Assembly: GCA_043424615.1 (NCBI GenBank)
Contig: JBHWOX010000009.1
Span: 7,805-71,804 of the forward strand
Origin: JAUNQW01 sp043424615
GTDB lineage: Bacteria > Bacillota > Bacilli > Lactobacillales > Carnobacteriaceae_A
DNA: 64,000 bases
Direction: 5' to 3'
In this document: piece after piece, positions 41,323 to 50,351 of the stretch
Position numbering within the stretch: position 1 is the first letter of the stretch
Layout of the letters: the number at the start of each line of letters is the position of its first letter
The notes under the pieces: model-generated
Told to the model about the DNA's origin: nothing
The model's database searches: none
What the model saw: the letters and a program-made list of their open reading frames with translations, nothing else
Position numbers and translations under genes: made by a program

Positions 41323-43992
41323 ATGTCAAAATATCCTTTTAAATCGGTAAGAAACTTAACGGCTGTGGTAGCCGCCTTAGCTAGTATTGGTTTGATGTCT
41401 ACAGAAACCGTTCAAGCTGAAGAAGCTACTGATATCAATGAAGCGGGAACCTTGCTTGAGCAAGCAGAAAGTCAAGTGGTTAGCCCTGAAACCATCCAAG
41501 CAGACCAAGAAAAAGAATCAACCGTCACTATTGCCCATACTAATGACGTTCATGGACGTATGCAAGAAGATGGTAAAACCATCGGAACAGCTAAAGCTTC
41601 TGTCTTTTTCGATAAAATTGATGCTGATATCGTCGTCGATGCTGGAGATGCCTTCCAAGGTTTACCATTATCTAACCACGACAGTGGGGAAACCATGAAT
41701 AAAGCCATGACTGAAGCGGGTTACCAAGCGATTGCGGTCGGGAACCACGAATTCGACTTCGGCCAAGACATCGCTTTAAAATATGGGTCAAAAGCCGTTA
41801 AAGATGCTGATCCTAATCAAATGCCAGCTCTTTCTTCCAATGCTGTTAACACAGAAACAGGGGAATTATTATTCCAACCTTCTAAAACCATTAAAACTGA
41901 AAATGGTTATCATGTGGCCATCATTGGGGCATCTACACCAGAAACTAAAACCAAAACTCACCCTAAAAACGTAGCCAATGTTGAATTTACTGATCCTATT
42001 CCTGCTGTTATGGCTGAAATTGACCGCTTAATTGAAGACCAAGAGATTAAAGAAGATGCCTTCATCGTTCTATCTCACTTAGGTGTTGACCCTGCGACTC
42101 CAGAAAAATGGAGAGGAAGCACCCTTGCCAAACAACTAGACGCTGAAACAAAATATGACCAATATCAAATCATTGTCATCGACGGACACTCTCATACCGT
42201 AGCACCAGCTCAGTCTTTCGGTAACGTCCTTTACCAACAAACAGGAACCGCTTTGAATAATATCGGTGTCATCACCTTCGACCCTAGCCAACCTGGCCAA
42301 GCTCACGGACGCTTATACGACAAAGCTGCTGTCGACGCTATCGTTGGTAATGAAGTAGATGAAGAAGTTGCTAAAATTATTGAACAAGCGGCAGCCACTT
42401 ATAAAGAAGAAACCAGCCGTGTGATTATTGAAAGCAACCCTGTTTGGTTAAATGGTGTCCGCGAATATGTTCGTTCTCAAGAATCTAACCTAGGAAACTT
42501 AATCACTGATGCTATGGTAAGTTACGGACGAGATGGAGGATTCAACAATCCGACATCATTCGCTATGATTAATGGTGGAGGAATCCGCGAGCCTATTGCC
42601 AAAGATGAAGCTATTACTGAGGGAGATGTTATCGCTGTCTTGCCATTTGGTAACATCATTTCTCAAATCACAGTCACCGGCGAACAAATCTATGACATGT
42701 TTGAACATGCCTACCGTGCTCCAATAGCTGAAGAAGCTTACACCAGTTCAAATGGCCAACACACTGTTCCAGCGATTGATGAAGAAAGTGGTCTGCCAAA
42801 CTTAACTGCAAATGGTGGCTTCTTACAAATTTCATCTGATGTGAAAGTCTACTTCAATCCAACAGCTGAAGAGGGCAAACGTGTTCACGCTGTCTACCTT
42901 CAAAACCCTGAAACGAAAGAATTTGAATTAGTAGCTAAGGATGATTCAAAAGAATACTACATGGCAACGAACGATTTCTTAGCTCAAGGTGGGGACGGAT
43001 ACGACATGTTATCTGGTGCTCGTGAAGAAGGTCCATCTTTAGACCAAGTGGTCATGGATATGATGGAAAAAGGCGGTAAAGATTACTTACTACAATATGA
43101 AAATCCATTACCAACTGAGCGTATCTTCGCTATGACAGCTGAAGACTACAATAAATTAGTTGATAAAGAGGATCAAGATGATTCTGCTGAAAACGCTGGC
43201 AAAGATGATTCTGCTAAAGACACCGACAAAGATGATGACGACTTGTTCTCAGTTAAACTTCCTCAAGTGATTACTGACGCCCTTAATAAAGACCAAATCG
43301 CATCGGCTTATGTTGAAGACCTTGGTGCAGCCTTCGTATTCGGTGAAGACATTGAAAAAGTTAAAAGCTTAGATATTACTAAATACGATGGAACAGAAGT
43401 CGAAGATAAAATTGAAAAATTATTATTCAAAGATGGGGACATCGACCTTTACCAAATCAAATTAACTGACAAAGACGGCAAAGAAGTGACCACTAAAAAC
43501 GGTACTGTTGTTCGCCTCTTCGTCACTCCTGGTAAAAAAGTGAAAGATATTGTTCACCTCGGCAACCGTCTTGAAATTAGCGAGTCTTTAGACTTTGAAG
43601 CCGATGACAAAACAGTGGAATTCTACACACCAAACTTAAGCTATTTTGCTGTTGTTTACGAATATGGTAAAGAGGCCGTTGGCGTCGCTGATGCTCAATC
43701 TTACATCAAAGAATTAAAAGACTTAGGCTTTGACTTAGATGAAAAAGCTGTCTTAGGACGCATCCAAGAAGCTCAAGCAGGTCAAAATGCTCAAATCGAA
43801 AAAGTTGCTAATAAAAATGAAACAGCAGCTGTTAAAGAAGAAAAAGCTGAACAAGCTGACGCTTCTGAATCTGCTAGCGAAGAAAGTCTCCCTCAAACTG
43901 GAGCAACGGCCCTATCAGCCTTAGCCGCTTCTGCTATTTTAAGTGGTTTAGGTTGTGCCTTAGTTGGTTCAGCTAGAAAAGAAGACAACTAA
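41323..43992 (+). CDS. LPQTG-anchored 5'-nucleotidase / cyclic phosphodiesterase
   Basis: 889 residues. Signal peptide, then metallophosphatase domain with HTNDVHGRMQE, DAGDAFQGLPLS, GNHEFDFG and HSHT motifs (about 65-330), 5'-nucleotidase C domain (about 380-610, with INGGGIREPI and NDFLAQGGDGYDML), an acidic spacer, a domain shared with the BspA-like protein, and LPQTGATALSALAASAIL plus ARKEDN tail. Surface nucleotidases in Gram-positive pathogens generate adenosine and scavenge nucleotides. ATG 41323 after GGAGG. Followed by its terminator and srtA. Confidence 0.94.
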   Translation: MSKYPFKSVRNLTAVVAALASIGLMSTETVQAEEATDINEAGTLLEQAESQVVSPETIQADQEKESTVTIAHTNDVHGRMQEDGKTIGTAKASVFFDKIDADIVVDAGDAFQGLPLSNHDSGETMNKAMTEAGYQAIAVGNHEFDFGQDIALKYGSKAVKDADPNQMPALSSNAVNTETGELLFQPSKTIKTENGYHVAIIGASTPETKTKTHPKNVANVEFTDPIPAVMAEIDRLIEDQEIKEDAFIVLSHLGVDPATPEKWRGSTLAKQLDAETKYDQYQIIVIDGHSHTVAPAQSFGNVLYQQTGTALNNIGVITFDPSQPGQAHGRLYDKAAVDAIVGNEVDEEVAKIIEQAAATYKEETSRVIIESNPVWLNGVREYVRSQESNLGNLITDAMVSYGRDGGFNNPTSFAMINGGGIREPIAKDEAITEGDVIAVLPFGNIISQITVTGEQIYDMFEHAYRAPIAEEAYTSSNGQHTVPAIDEESGLPNLTANGGFLQISSDVKVYFNPTAEEGKRVHAVYLQNPETKEFELVAKDDSKEYYMATNDFLAQGGDGYDMLSGAREEGPSLDQVVMDMMEKGGKDYLLQYENPLPTERIFAMTAEDYNKLVDKEDQDDSAENAGKDDSAKDTDKDDDDLFSVKLPQVITDALNKDQIASAYVEDLGAAFVFGEDIEKVKSLDITKYDGTEVEDKIEKLLFKDGDIDLYQIKLTDKDGKEVTTKNGTVVRLFVTPGKKVKDIVHLGNRLEISESLDFEADDKTVEFYTPNLSYFAVVYEYGKEAVGVADAQSYIKELKDLGFDLDEKAVLGRIQEAQAGQNAQIEKVANKNETAAVKEEKAEQADASESASEESLPQTGATALSALAASAILSGLGCALVGSARKEDN

Positions 43993-44024
43993 GACCGTGA
44001 TCGTGTTTTAGACTTTCATTTCCT

Positions 44025-44063
44025 ATCTCCAATCGCTCGTCCTGAGCGGTTGGAGATTTTTTA
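44025..44063 (+). terminator. Intrinsic terminator of the nucleotidase gene
   Basis: ATCTCCAATCGCTC / GAGCGGTTGGAGAT stem then TTTTTT. Confidence 0.9.
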
Positions 44064-44149
44064 ATTTTTCATAAAATCAACCTAATTTTTCACCTTTAAG
44101 CCAGCTTTTGATTTATAATGAGAAGGACTAAGCTTTAAGGAGGCCCATC

Positions 44150-44881
44150 ATGTCACAAAAAATTACACGCTGGCTGGGAATCGCTTTAATTGTGATTGGG
44201 ATTGCTTTATTAATCTATCACTTTATTCCTAGCTATGTGGTTAGCCAAAACGCCAAAGAAAATGAAACGACCATGCAGGAGATTTCTGCTGAAGACATTG
44301 AAAACAACCAACAAACTACGGGGGAAATTGACTTTGGTGCGGTTGATAATTTATCAGCAGATATGGCCTTTGAAGATGGAAACGCTGCTCCTCCTGAATG
44401 GATTATCGGCCAATTAGTCATTCCAGCAGTTGAAATGAATTTACCCGTCTATAAAACTTTAAATAACCAAACCCTGATGTCCGGAGCTGCCATCATGCGG
44501 TCTGATGTAGAGATGGGCAAAGGAAACTTTCCTATTGCCGGCCACTATACCCATACCAATGCCAACTTATTTGGCCCCTTGCGTGATCTAGAAGAGGGAG
44601 ATGTGATCCGCATGACCGATAAGAAAAAAATATACGAATATGAAGCGGTCAAACGCGAAGTCGTCCCTCCAACAGCCCTAGAAATGATTGAAGATGAGCA
44701 AACTAAAAATTATGGGGGTCAGCCCATCATTTCACTCATGCAATGCTATTACGTTAACTTCCAAAACACTGGCGATCGTGAATTCTTCATCGGTAAATTA
44801 AGAAATATCTACGATTACGATGAACGCCTGATTTTTGTCGATGAATTTTATGATGAACTCCCAACTAAAGCAGCCGAATAA
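44150..44881 (+). CDS. srtA: Class A-like sortase
   Basis: 243 residues. N-terminal membrane anchor (WLGIALIVIGIALLIYHFI), extracellular sortase barrel with catalytic His in IAGHYTHTNANLFGPL, Cys in ISLMQCYYV and Arg in TGDREFFIG. The segment before the Cys is SLMQC rather than the usual TLxTC. It would cleave LPQTG signals such as those of the BspA-like protein and nucleotidase. ATG 44150 after AAGGAGG. Confidence 0.92.
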   Translation: MSQKITRWLGIALIVIGIALLIYHFIPSYVVSQNAKENETTMQEISAEDIENNQQTTGEIDFGAVDNLSADMAFEDGNAAPPEWIIGQLVIPAVEMNLPVYKTLNNQTLMSGAAIMRSDVEMGKGNFPIAGHYTHTNANLFGPLRDLEEGDVIRMTDKKKIYEYEAVKREVVPPTALEMIEDEQTKNYGGQPIISLMQCYYVNFQNTGDREFFIGKLRNIYDYDERLIFVDEFYDELPTKAAE

Positions 44882-44891
44882 AATAAACCTA

Positions 44892-44927
44892 AAACAGCCT
44901 GCCACATCCTTTGTGACAGGCTGTTTA
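44892..44927. terminator. Bidirectional terminator after srtA
   Basis: AAACAGCCTG(C)CAC / GTGACAGGCTGTTT between convergent genes. Confidence 0.8.
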
Positions 44928-44942
44928 TTTGCCCTTTATCCT

Positions 44943-45551
44943 TTAGTGAAGTTCAATTTCATACTGGAGGGGAAGCTGGTCAGCGCTGATGTAAAAATCT
45001 TCTTCGGAAATAGGAGCCAGCTGGTTAAAGTCTTGAAAATCAGGATAGTCTTGGCTGATGGTTTGAGCCCAGTCATCCAACTCCCAGTCATTGGTCAGCC
45101 TGCCCCGATTAAAACGACCGGTTTCAATATATATCAAGTGAGAAGTTCCAGCTAGTCGGCCATAAAGACCCTGATTAGCATAAGCCAATAAGTGAATATC
45201 TTCAATTTCTTGGCCTTGAGGGGTACGGACGGTGAACTGATCTTGCAAGCTTAAATCTTGAGGGTCGAAAACTTGAATAGTCGACCCGCCCTCTGTCCCG
45301 TAAAAGACATGGCGGTCATCATCATAGATAAGCCCTGCTGCATTCAAGTCTTTGCTAGCTACAGCTGGATGGGCAGAATAAAAGCTAGAAGGCTGGTAGG
45401 GCATGGACTGGATGATGTCGTAGCTGCCTTTTTCTTGCTGATGGGTCCAAAATAAAAAAACAGCCGCTAAAACACCCAAACTGAGTTGAAAGGCAGTGAT
45501 CCGCCGGTACCATTTGATATTTTCTTTAGAAAATAGTTTTTCCCGGTTCAT
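44943..45551 (-). CDS. Uncharacterised membrane-anchored extracellular protein
   Basis: 202 residues. One membrane helix near residues 17-37 (ITAFQLSLGVLAAVFLFWTH), the rest extracellular, rich in aromatic and acidic residues and without Cys. No family recognised. Convergent with srtA; downstream of the hydrolase-dioxygenase operon but separated by a terminator. Confidence 0.7.
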   Translation of the reverse strand: MNREKLFSKENIKWYRRITAFQLSLGVLAAVFLFWTHQQEKGSYDIIQSMPYQPSSFYSAHPAVASKDLNAAGLIYDDDRHVFYGTEGGSTIQVFDPQDLSLQDQFTVRTPQGQEIEDIHLLAYANQGLYGRLAGTSHLIYIETGRFNRGRLTNDWELDDWAQTISQDYPDFQDFNQLAPISEEDFYISADQLPLQYEIELH

Positions 45552-45583
45552 CTTCTTTCCTCCTCTACTTTTGCTTTATTATA

Positions 45584-45616
45584 CAAAAAATCCCTTGCCA
45601 GTTCTTGGAAGGGATT
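45584..45616 (-). terminator. Intrinsic terminator of the hydrolase-dioxygenase operon
   Basis: Minus strand: AATCCCTT / AAGGGATT, 12-base loop, then TTTTTG. Confidence 0.8.
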
Positions 45617-45653
45617 CGAAGAGAAGATGAAAGCATCTCCCCTCAATATTTAT

Positions 45654-46253
45654 TTAAGCATGCAGAAATTCCTTAGCAGCTGCTAACACATCACGGCTGA
45701 TAGCGTGAGTCTGAGTCCAATGCTCAGTCAGCTCAGCTCCTCGCTCTTCAAAAAGACGAATGACATTTTCACTATCTAAGAGTGAACTGATGGGATCTTC
45801 CTTGCCCATGGATAAAAAGACCTTCATATCAGATAAATCAGGACCCGCATCCACTTCGACTGGATACATTGGAGCCATTAATATCGCCCGTTTGAATGGC
45901 GCTTCCGGACGCAAAATCATATTGATGGCGATATTTGATCCGTTGGAAAAGCCAACAGGAATGACCTTATCCATGGCTAAATTTTCTTTTTCAGCCAGCT
46001 CTTCGACGAAAGCATAGAGTTTTTTCCCACGCTGATTGAGATCGTCAACATCATAGTCGCCGTGGCTATGGCGCTTAAAAAAGCGGTTAGCGCCATTTTC
46101 ACTCACATCACCGCGAACAGTAATGACATTGTAGGATTCATCCAAGATTTTAGCCACTTGCAGTAGGTCTTCTTCCGTTCCTCCTGTTCCATGAAGGAGC
46201 AAGAAGGTAGGGTGATCTTTATTAACTTCATGATAAATATAGTGATAGCTCAT
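45654..46253 (-). CDS. Alpha/beta hydrolase, MhqD-like carboxylesterase (second)
   Basis: 199 residues. LLLHGTGGTEEDLLQ (oxyanion region), nucleophile Ser in VGFSNGSNIA, acid Asp in SMGKEDPI and His near WTQTHAI. Similar to phospholipase/carboxylesterase-type MhqD proteins that accompany ring-cleaving dioxygenases. Last gene of the four-gene operon, starting 1 base after the dioxygenase stop. Confidence 0.88.
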   Translation of the reverse strand: MSYHYIYHEVNKDHPTFLLLHGTGGTEEDLLQVAKILDESYNVITVRGDVSENGANRFFKRHSHGDYDVDDLNQRGKKLYAFVEELAEKENLAMDKVIPVGFSNGSNIAINMILRPEAPFKRAILMAPMYPVEVDAGPDLSDMKVFLSMGKEDPISSLLDSENVIRLFEERGAELTEHWTQTHAISRDVLAAAKEFLHA

Positions 46254-46254
46254 C

Positions 46255-47163
46255 TTATTCCTCCTTTAGCTGAATAGGGGGTAAATTCTTTTCAATATCC
46301 TCTCGCATGCCTTCATATTGAGCGGGCAATTGCAAAGCTTTCCCCAACTCATCTAATGCTTCATCGACGGTAAAACCAGGGCCTTGGGTTGCTATTTCAA
46401 AGACAATCTTACCAACTTCACGGTAATAGAGAGAATGGAAATATTTGCGGTCTTTGTAGCCAGAATGTCGACCTTCTCTTTTATTTAATGCGTCTTCCAT
46501 CTGTCTTAAGGTCTCATCATCTTCAACCGCCCAAGCCACATGATGAACGGTCCCAATCCCCAAACGCCTGATAGGCAAAGGATCCGTTGGAATAAGAATC
46601 CGGTGTCTTTTTTCTCCCGCTGTTTCATAGTGTAAGTGCCCTTCTTCTTCATATAAAAAGCTCAACCCTAAAAAGTCTTCTAAATCCTGACCGCTATCTT
46701 GGGGATATTTTGACAGTAAAACCGTCCCGTGAAAACCGTCAATGGTCGGTTGATCCTTGGCCTCTTTACCTTCCACTAGGGCTAAGGCTAGGCCATGGGT
46801 ATCGGTGAATTCCAATGTGTCTTGGCCAAAGAGCTGGGTCAGTTGGTAGTCCACCCCATGTTGAGTCAAGCGATCCTGCCAATAGGAGAGGCTATCTAAA
46901 GGGATACGAAAAGCGATTCGTCCGACTTGACCACTGCCCACCACGCCTTCCTTAGCATCCGCTTGGGGCCAGTTAAAGAAGGTCATGGTTCCTTCTGGCT
47001 GCCCATCTTGGCGGGCAAAATAAAGGTGGTAGGTATGGGGATCATCGAAATTGACGGTTTGTTTCACTAGCCTTAAACCCAGGACTTGGCTATAAAAATC
47101 GTAAGTTTCTTGGGGATCCCCCACAATAGCTGATAGATGGTGAATATCTTGAATGATGGTCAT
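46255..47163 (-). CDS. Ring-cleaving dioxygenase, MhqA/MhqO-type (second)
   Basis: 302 residues, two glyoxalase/VOC modules. Candidate metal ligands: His in IQDIHHLSAIVGD, His in VHHVAWAVED and Glu in IVFEIATQGPGF. MhqA/E/O proteins open hydroquinone or catechol rings and confer quinone resistance. Distinct from the adjacent paralogue, with only moderate similarity. Confidence 0.88.
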   Translation of the reverse strand: MTIIQDIHHLSAIVGDPQETYDFYSQVLGLRLVKQTVNFDDPHTYHLYFARQDGQPEGTMTFFNWPQADAKEGVVGSGQVGRIAFRIPLDSLSYWQDRLTQHGVDYQLTQLFGQDTLEFTDTHGLALALVEGKEAKDQPTIDGFHGTVLLSKYPQDSGQDLEDFLGLSFLYEEEGHLHYETAGEKRHRILIPTDPLPIRRLGIGTVHHVAWAVEDDETLRQMEDALNKREGRHSGYKDRKYFHSLYYREVGKIVFEIATQGPGFTVDEALDELGKALQLPAQYEGMREDIEKNLPPIQLKEE

Positions 47164-47176
47164 GACTTATTCCTCC

Positions 47177-48133
47177 TTATGAACGGCGGGTGTCAAAGGG
47201 TTTGATGGCAGCTTCAATCTCTTGGCGGTCAGCTTCGAGAAAATCAGGTAAGGATAAGGATTCTCCCAAAGTTTCATAAGGCTCATCTTCCATAAACCCT
47301 GGCCCGTCCGTGGATAGCTCAATTAAAATATGGCCAAGGCGAGCATAGAGAGCCTTAAAGTAATAGCGTTCAACCAGGCCGGAATTCATCAAGCCTCTTT
47401 CAGTATAGAGATCGAGCCAATCTTCTAAGTCTTCAACATCCTTAACTCTAAAAGCAACATGATGAACTTCCCCATCACCTGGACGGGCTTGGGGGAATTC
47501 GGTATCTCGGCGAAGAATCATCGCCCCTCCATTGCCTCCTTCTCCAATCTCTAAAAAGGCTGCATCAGCTGTTTGCTGGCCGATTCTAAAACCATAAAGG
47601 CCGGTCATCACAGATAAGAAGTCCTCATAATAAGAAACCGTAATTTCAATGGGTCCTAAGCCGTAAATGGCTTGGTCTTCACTGACAGGTCCCTCTTTCC
47701 AAGGCTGACCCGGCCGGACTCCTTCATCCTCTTCATCCGAAAAGAGACGGTAAGCTTGCCCATCAGCTTCTTGGAAATTGAGAACCTTTCGACCAAATAA
47801 TTCTTCAATTTCCCCATGCTCCACACCGAACTCATCCAAACGATCGCGGTAATAAAGGAGAGCCGCATCATCTGGCACTCGCAAGCCAATCCGCGAAATG
47901 GAGTTAGTGCCTGCTTGGCCTTGGATGGTTTGTGGGAAATCAAAATAAGTGGCATCCGTTCCGGGCGTGCCGACATCATCAGCGAAAAAAGTATGGTAAG
48001 TATGGATATCGTCTTGGTTGATTGTTTTTTTCACCAAACGCATCCCTAAAATTTCAGTCATAAAGTGGTAATTCCGCTCAATATCATCCGTCATGGAAGT
48101 GACATGGTGAATCCCTAATAATGGTCTAGTCAT
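47177..48133 (-). CDS. Ring-cleaving dioxygenase, MhqA/MhqO-type (first)
   Basis: 318 residues, two VOC modules: GIHHVTSMTDDIERNYHFMT at the start, EVHHVAFRVKDVEDL and LIELSTDGPGFMEDEP supplying the His/His/Glu ligands. ATG 48133 is chosen over upstream codons by the AAAGGA site and family start (MTRPLLGIHHVT). It overlaps the upstream hydrolase stop. Confidence 0.88.
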   Translation of the reverse strand: MTRPLLGIHHVTSMTDDIERNYHFMTEILGMRLVKKTINQDDIHTYHTFFADDVGTPGTDATYFDFPQTIQGQAGTNSISRIGLRVPDDAALLYYRDRLDEFGVEHGEIEELFGRKVLNFQEADGQAYRLFSDEEDEGVRPGQPWKEGPVSEDQAIYGLGPIEITVSYYEDFLSVMTGLYGFRIGQQTADAAFLEIGEGGNGGAMILRRDTEFPQARPGDGEVHHVAFRVKDVEDLEDWLDLYTERGLMNSGLVERYYFKALYARLGHILIELSTDGPGFMEDEPYETLGESLSLPDFLEADRQEIEAAIKPFDTRRS

Positions 48134-48749
48134 TTTTTCTATCATCCTTTCTTTCATCTATTAAAAATTGCTGGGCCTGGTCCAAAGTGTTCCAATAAAT
48201 TTTATGGCCTTGGACCCATATTTGATCCAGCTTTGCCCCACGTTTTTTGAAACATTCAGCTAGGGCCTGACTTTCTTCAACACTCACCAGCTCATCGGCT
48301 CGTCCTGCTGACATCCACACATGCAAGTGGCTGAGGTCAGGCTGTTTTACCGGCTGGCAGCCAAAAGGACTCGCGAACAGGAGGGCCTTTTGAACCTCTA
48401 AGCGTCCTTCCAGCAGCAAGTGACTAATCATCGACCCTCCATTCGAAAAACCTAGGGGAATGAATTGTTTGGGATCAATATCTTCTTCCTGGCAAATCTC
48501 TTCCAGGTCTGCCACTAGCTTTTGGCCATAAGCAGCCATGGAAAAGGGATCAATCAAAGACTTCGAAGCTTCTTCAAAAAAACGGTAACCCTTGTCTAAT
48601 GACACTGCTCCCCTCAAGCTCAGATAACCGTAAGTAGGCATCAGAGCTTGGGCGATAGGGAGTAAACTATTTTCATCACCGCCTGTTCCATGAAGGAGAA
48701 GGAAAGTTTGAGGCTGTTGCCCCTGTTCATAAATATAAGTGCTTGTCAT
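48126..48749 (-). CDS. Alpha/beta hydrolase, MhqD-like carboxylesterase (first)
   Basis: 207 residues with LLLHGTGGDENSLLP, Ser nucleophile in LGFSNGGSMIS, Asp in SAGRADELV and His in VQGHKIYW. ATG 48749 follows GAGGAGG by 6 bases. First gene of an operon with two hydrolases flanking two dioxygenases, resembling a duplicated mhqDO-type module for quinone and aromatic detoxification. Confidence 0.88.
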   Translation of the reverse strand: MTSTYIYEQGQQPQTFLLLHGTGGDENSLLPIAQALMPTYGYLSLRGAVSLDKGYRFFEEASKSLIDPFSMAAYGQKLVADLEEICQEEDIDPKQFIPLGFSNGGSMISHLLLEGRLEVQKALLFASPFGCQPVKQPDLSHLHVWMSAGRADELVSVEESQALAECFKKRGAKLDQIWVQGHKIYWNTLDQAQQFLIDERKDDRKND

Positions 48750-48862
48750 CATTAACCTCCTCATCGAAAAGCCGTTGGCATCCGGATTGCTTTCACAATC
48801 GCTCTAGCATTTGCTAAAATAAGAGTAATCAAGTGGGCTTTAACTATTTCTAATTCGAACTA

Positions 48863-48891
48863 ATAATATCAACTTCTTTTTAGTAAGTCAA
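48863..48891 (-). promoter_or_regulatory. Strong predicted promoter of the hydrolase-dioxygenase operon
   Basis: Minus strand: -35 TTGACT (48886-48891), 17 bases, -10 TATTAT (48863-48868). A TTCGAA palindrome (48854-48859) lies at the expected transcription start and may be part of a repressor site. Confidence 0.75.
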
Positions 48892-48919
48892 CCCCACACC
48901 CTTAGAAAGGATTTTTGTT

Positions 48920-49411
48920 ATGGAGAGAATTCCTTGGAACCAATATTTTATGTCTCAATCGATTGTTCTATCTGCTCGGTCCACCTGCCAACGGTTGATG
49001 GTTGGAGCTACCATTGTACGAGATAAGCGTATCATTGCCGGGGGCTATAATGGCTCAGTCAGTGGAGATGACCACTGTATAGATGAAGGCTGTTATATGG
49101 AAGATGGCCACTGCATGCGCACCATCCATGCCGAGATGAACGCCCTCCTCCAATGTGCTAAATTTGGCGTTCAAACCGATGGAGCAGAAATATATGTGAC
49201 CCACTTCCCTTGCTTGCAATGCACCAAAATGCTCCTCCAAGCGGGTATTTCAAAAATATATTATCTACATGACTACCGAAACCACCCCTATGCTGAGCAC
49301 CTGCTGGCGACCAAAGAAGTGCCCACCGAACAAGTTCACATGCCGGACGATTTTTTTAATTCTTTCAATTCCTTCATCATCCACGACAATCCTGCCAATT
49401 TTGACCGCTAA
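48920..49411 (+). CDS. comEB: ComEB/dCMP deaminase family protein
   Basis: 163 residues. Zinc-dependent cytidine/deoxycytidylate deaminase fold with HAEMNALLQ (His ligand plus catalytic Glu) and PCLQCTKML (two Cys ligands); an additional Cys/His cluster (DDHCIDEGCYMEDGHC) fits the second zinc of dCMP deaminases. Produces dUMP from dCMP. ATG 48920 after GAAAGGA. No comEA or comEC is adjacent. Confidence 0.9.
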   Translation: MERIPWNQYFMSQSIVLSARSTCQRLMVGATIVRDKRIIAGGYNGSVSGDDHCIDEGCYMEDGHCMRTIHAEMNALLQCAKFGVQTDGAEIYVTHFPCLQCTKMLLQAGISKIYYLHDYRNHPYAEHLLATKEVPTEQVHMPDDFFNSFNSFIIHDNPANFDR

Positions 49412-49446
49412 AAAAGACACCGAAAAAATCGGTGTCTTTCTTTTTT
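49411..49446. terminator. Bidirectional terminator comEB / opuAC
   Basis: AAAAAGACACCGA / TCGGTGTCTTT stem, T-rich on both sides, between convergent genes. Confidence 0.85.
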
Positions 49447-49453
49447 ATTCTGA

Positions 49454-50332
49454 TCATTCGATCCCTTCCACCCAGTCTTGAATCATTTCAGGGTGGTCAT
49501 CAATCCAACGAGCAGCGGCTTCTTCTGGGGACAAGCCCTTACTTAAATCAGCCATAATGAGACCGACATCATCTACCGTCCACTCAAATTGTTCAAAAAT
49601 ACGGTAGGCGGCAGGATTATCTTCAGCCAAACCTTGGCGAGCTAATTTTTGAAGGTTTTCTCCTTCTCCATAAGCATTTTTGGGATCTTCTAAAAATTTC
49701 AGATCCATTTCTAAAAACATCCAATGAGGGGTCCAGCCGGTCACGACAATGTCTTCTTTCTGGTCCAGGGCTTGTTGCAATTCGGTCAGCATCGCACCTG
49801 TTGAAGAGGTCTGCTGTTGCCAATCGCTAAGATTAGGGTAGGTCTCTAAAGCCTCATCCGTTTGATTAGCAATACCTGCTCCAGGTTCAATGCCTGTAAT
49901 GGTTTTATTGGCCTGGTCAGACAGGTCAGCGATGCTGTCCACATCCATATAAGAGGGAACAGCCAAACCTGTCACTGCGTCTTCGGTATGTGGTCCTAGG
50001 TCAACAATATCTTCTTCAAAACGCTCATAATAAGCCCCATGGGTCGCAGGAAGCCAAGCTCCTGTAGTCATATCAACTTCTCCTGTTGCTAAAGCCGAAA
50101 AAAGAACGGAAGGGTCCAATTCCACCACTTCTACATCAAAGCCCGCTTGTTCGTAGACTTCTTTCAAGACATAAGTCGAGGCATAAGAATCATCCCAGGA
50201 AGTCGATCCCATGGTGATGGCTGGGCGGTCGGAGTTTAAGGAATCAAGATTGGAATGGTAGGCCCCTTGACTGCCCAAAGTTAAGACCAGACCCAATAGC
50301 ATAAAAATTCCAGTTATTATTTTTTTGACCAT
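49454..50332 (-). CDS. opuAC: Glycine betaine-type substrate-binding protein, OpuAC-like
   Basis: 292 residues. Binds quaternary amine osmoprotectants outside the cell: MGSTSWDDSYASTYVLKEVY, DMTTGAWLPATHGAYYE and VVTGWTPHWMF supply the Trp cage. The N-terminal hydrophobic segment (IITGIFMLLGLVLTLGSQGAY) has no lipobox Cys, so it may stay as an uncleaved anchor. Separate from the permease, unlike the fused OpuABC of Lactococcus. Confidence 0.92.
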   Translation of the reverse strand: MVKKIITGIFMLLGLVLTLGSQGAYHSNLDSLNSDRPAITMGSTSWDDSYASTYVLKEVYEQAGFDVEVVELDPSVLFSALATGEVDMTTGAWLPATHGAYYERFEEDIVDLGPHTEDAVTGLAVPSYMDVDSIADLSDQANKTITGIEPGAGIANQTDEALETYPNLSDWQQQTSSTGAMLTELQQALDQKEDIVVTGWTPHWMFLEMDLKFLEDPKNAYGEGENLQKLARQGLAEDNPAAYRIFEQFEWTVDDVGLIMADLSKGLSPEEAAARWIDDHPEMIQDWVEGIE

Positions 50333-50351
50333 ATCTATTCCTTTCTATATC

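Noticed and set aside
48845..48870. MhqR-type operator at the hydrolase-dioxygenase promoter
   Set aside because: Only a TTCGAA core is symmetric; the flanks do not form a convincing MhqR box, so I kept it as a weak note under the promoter.
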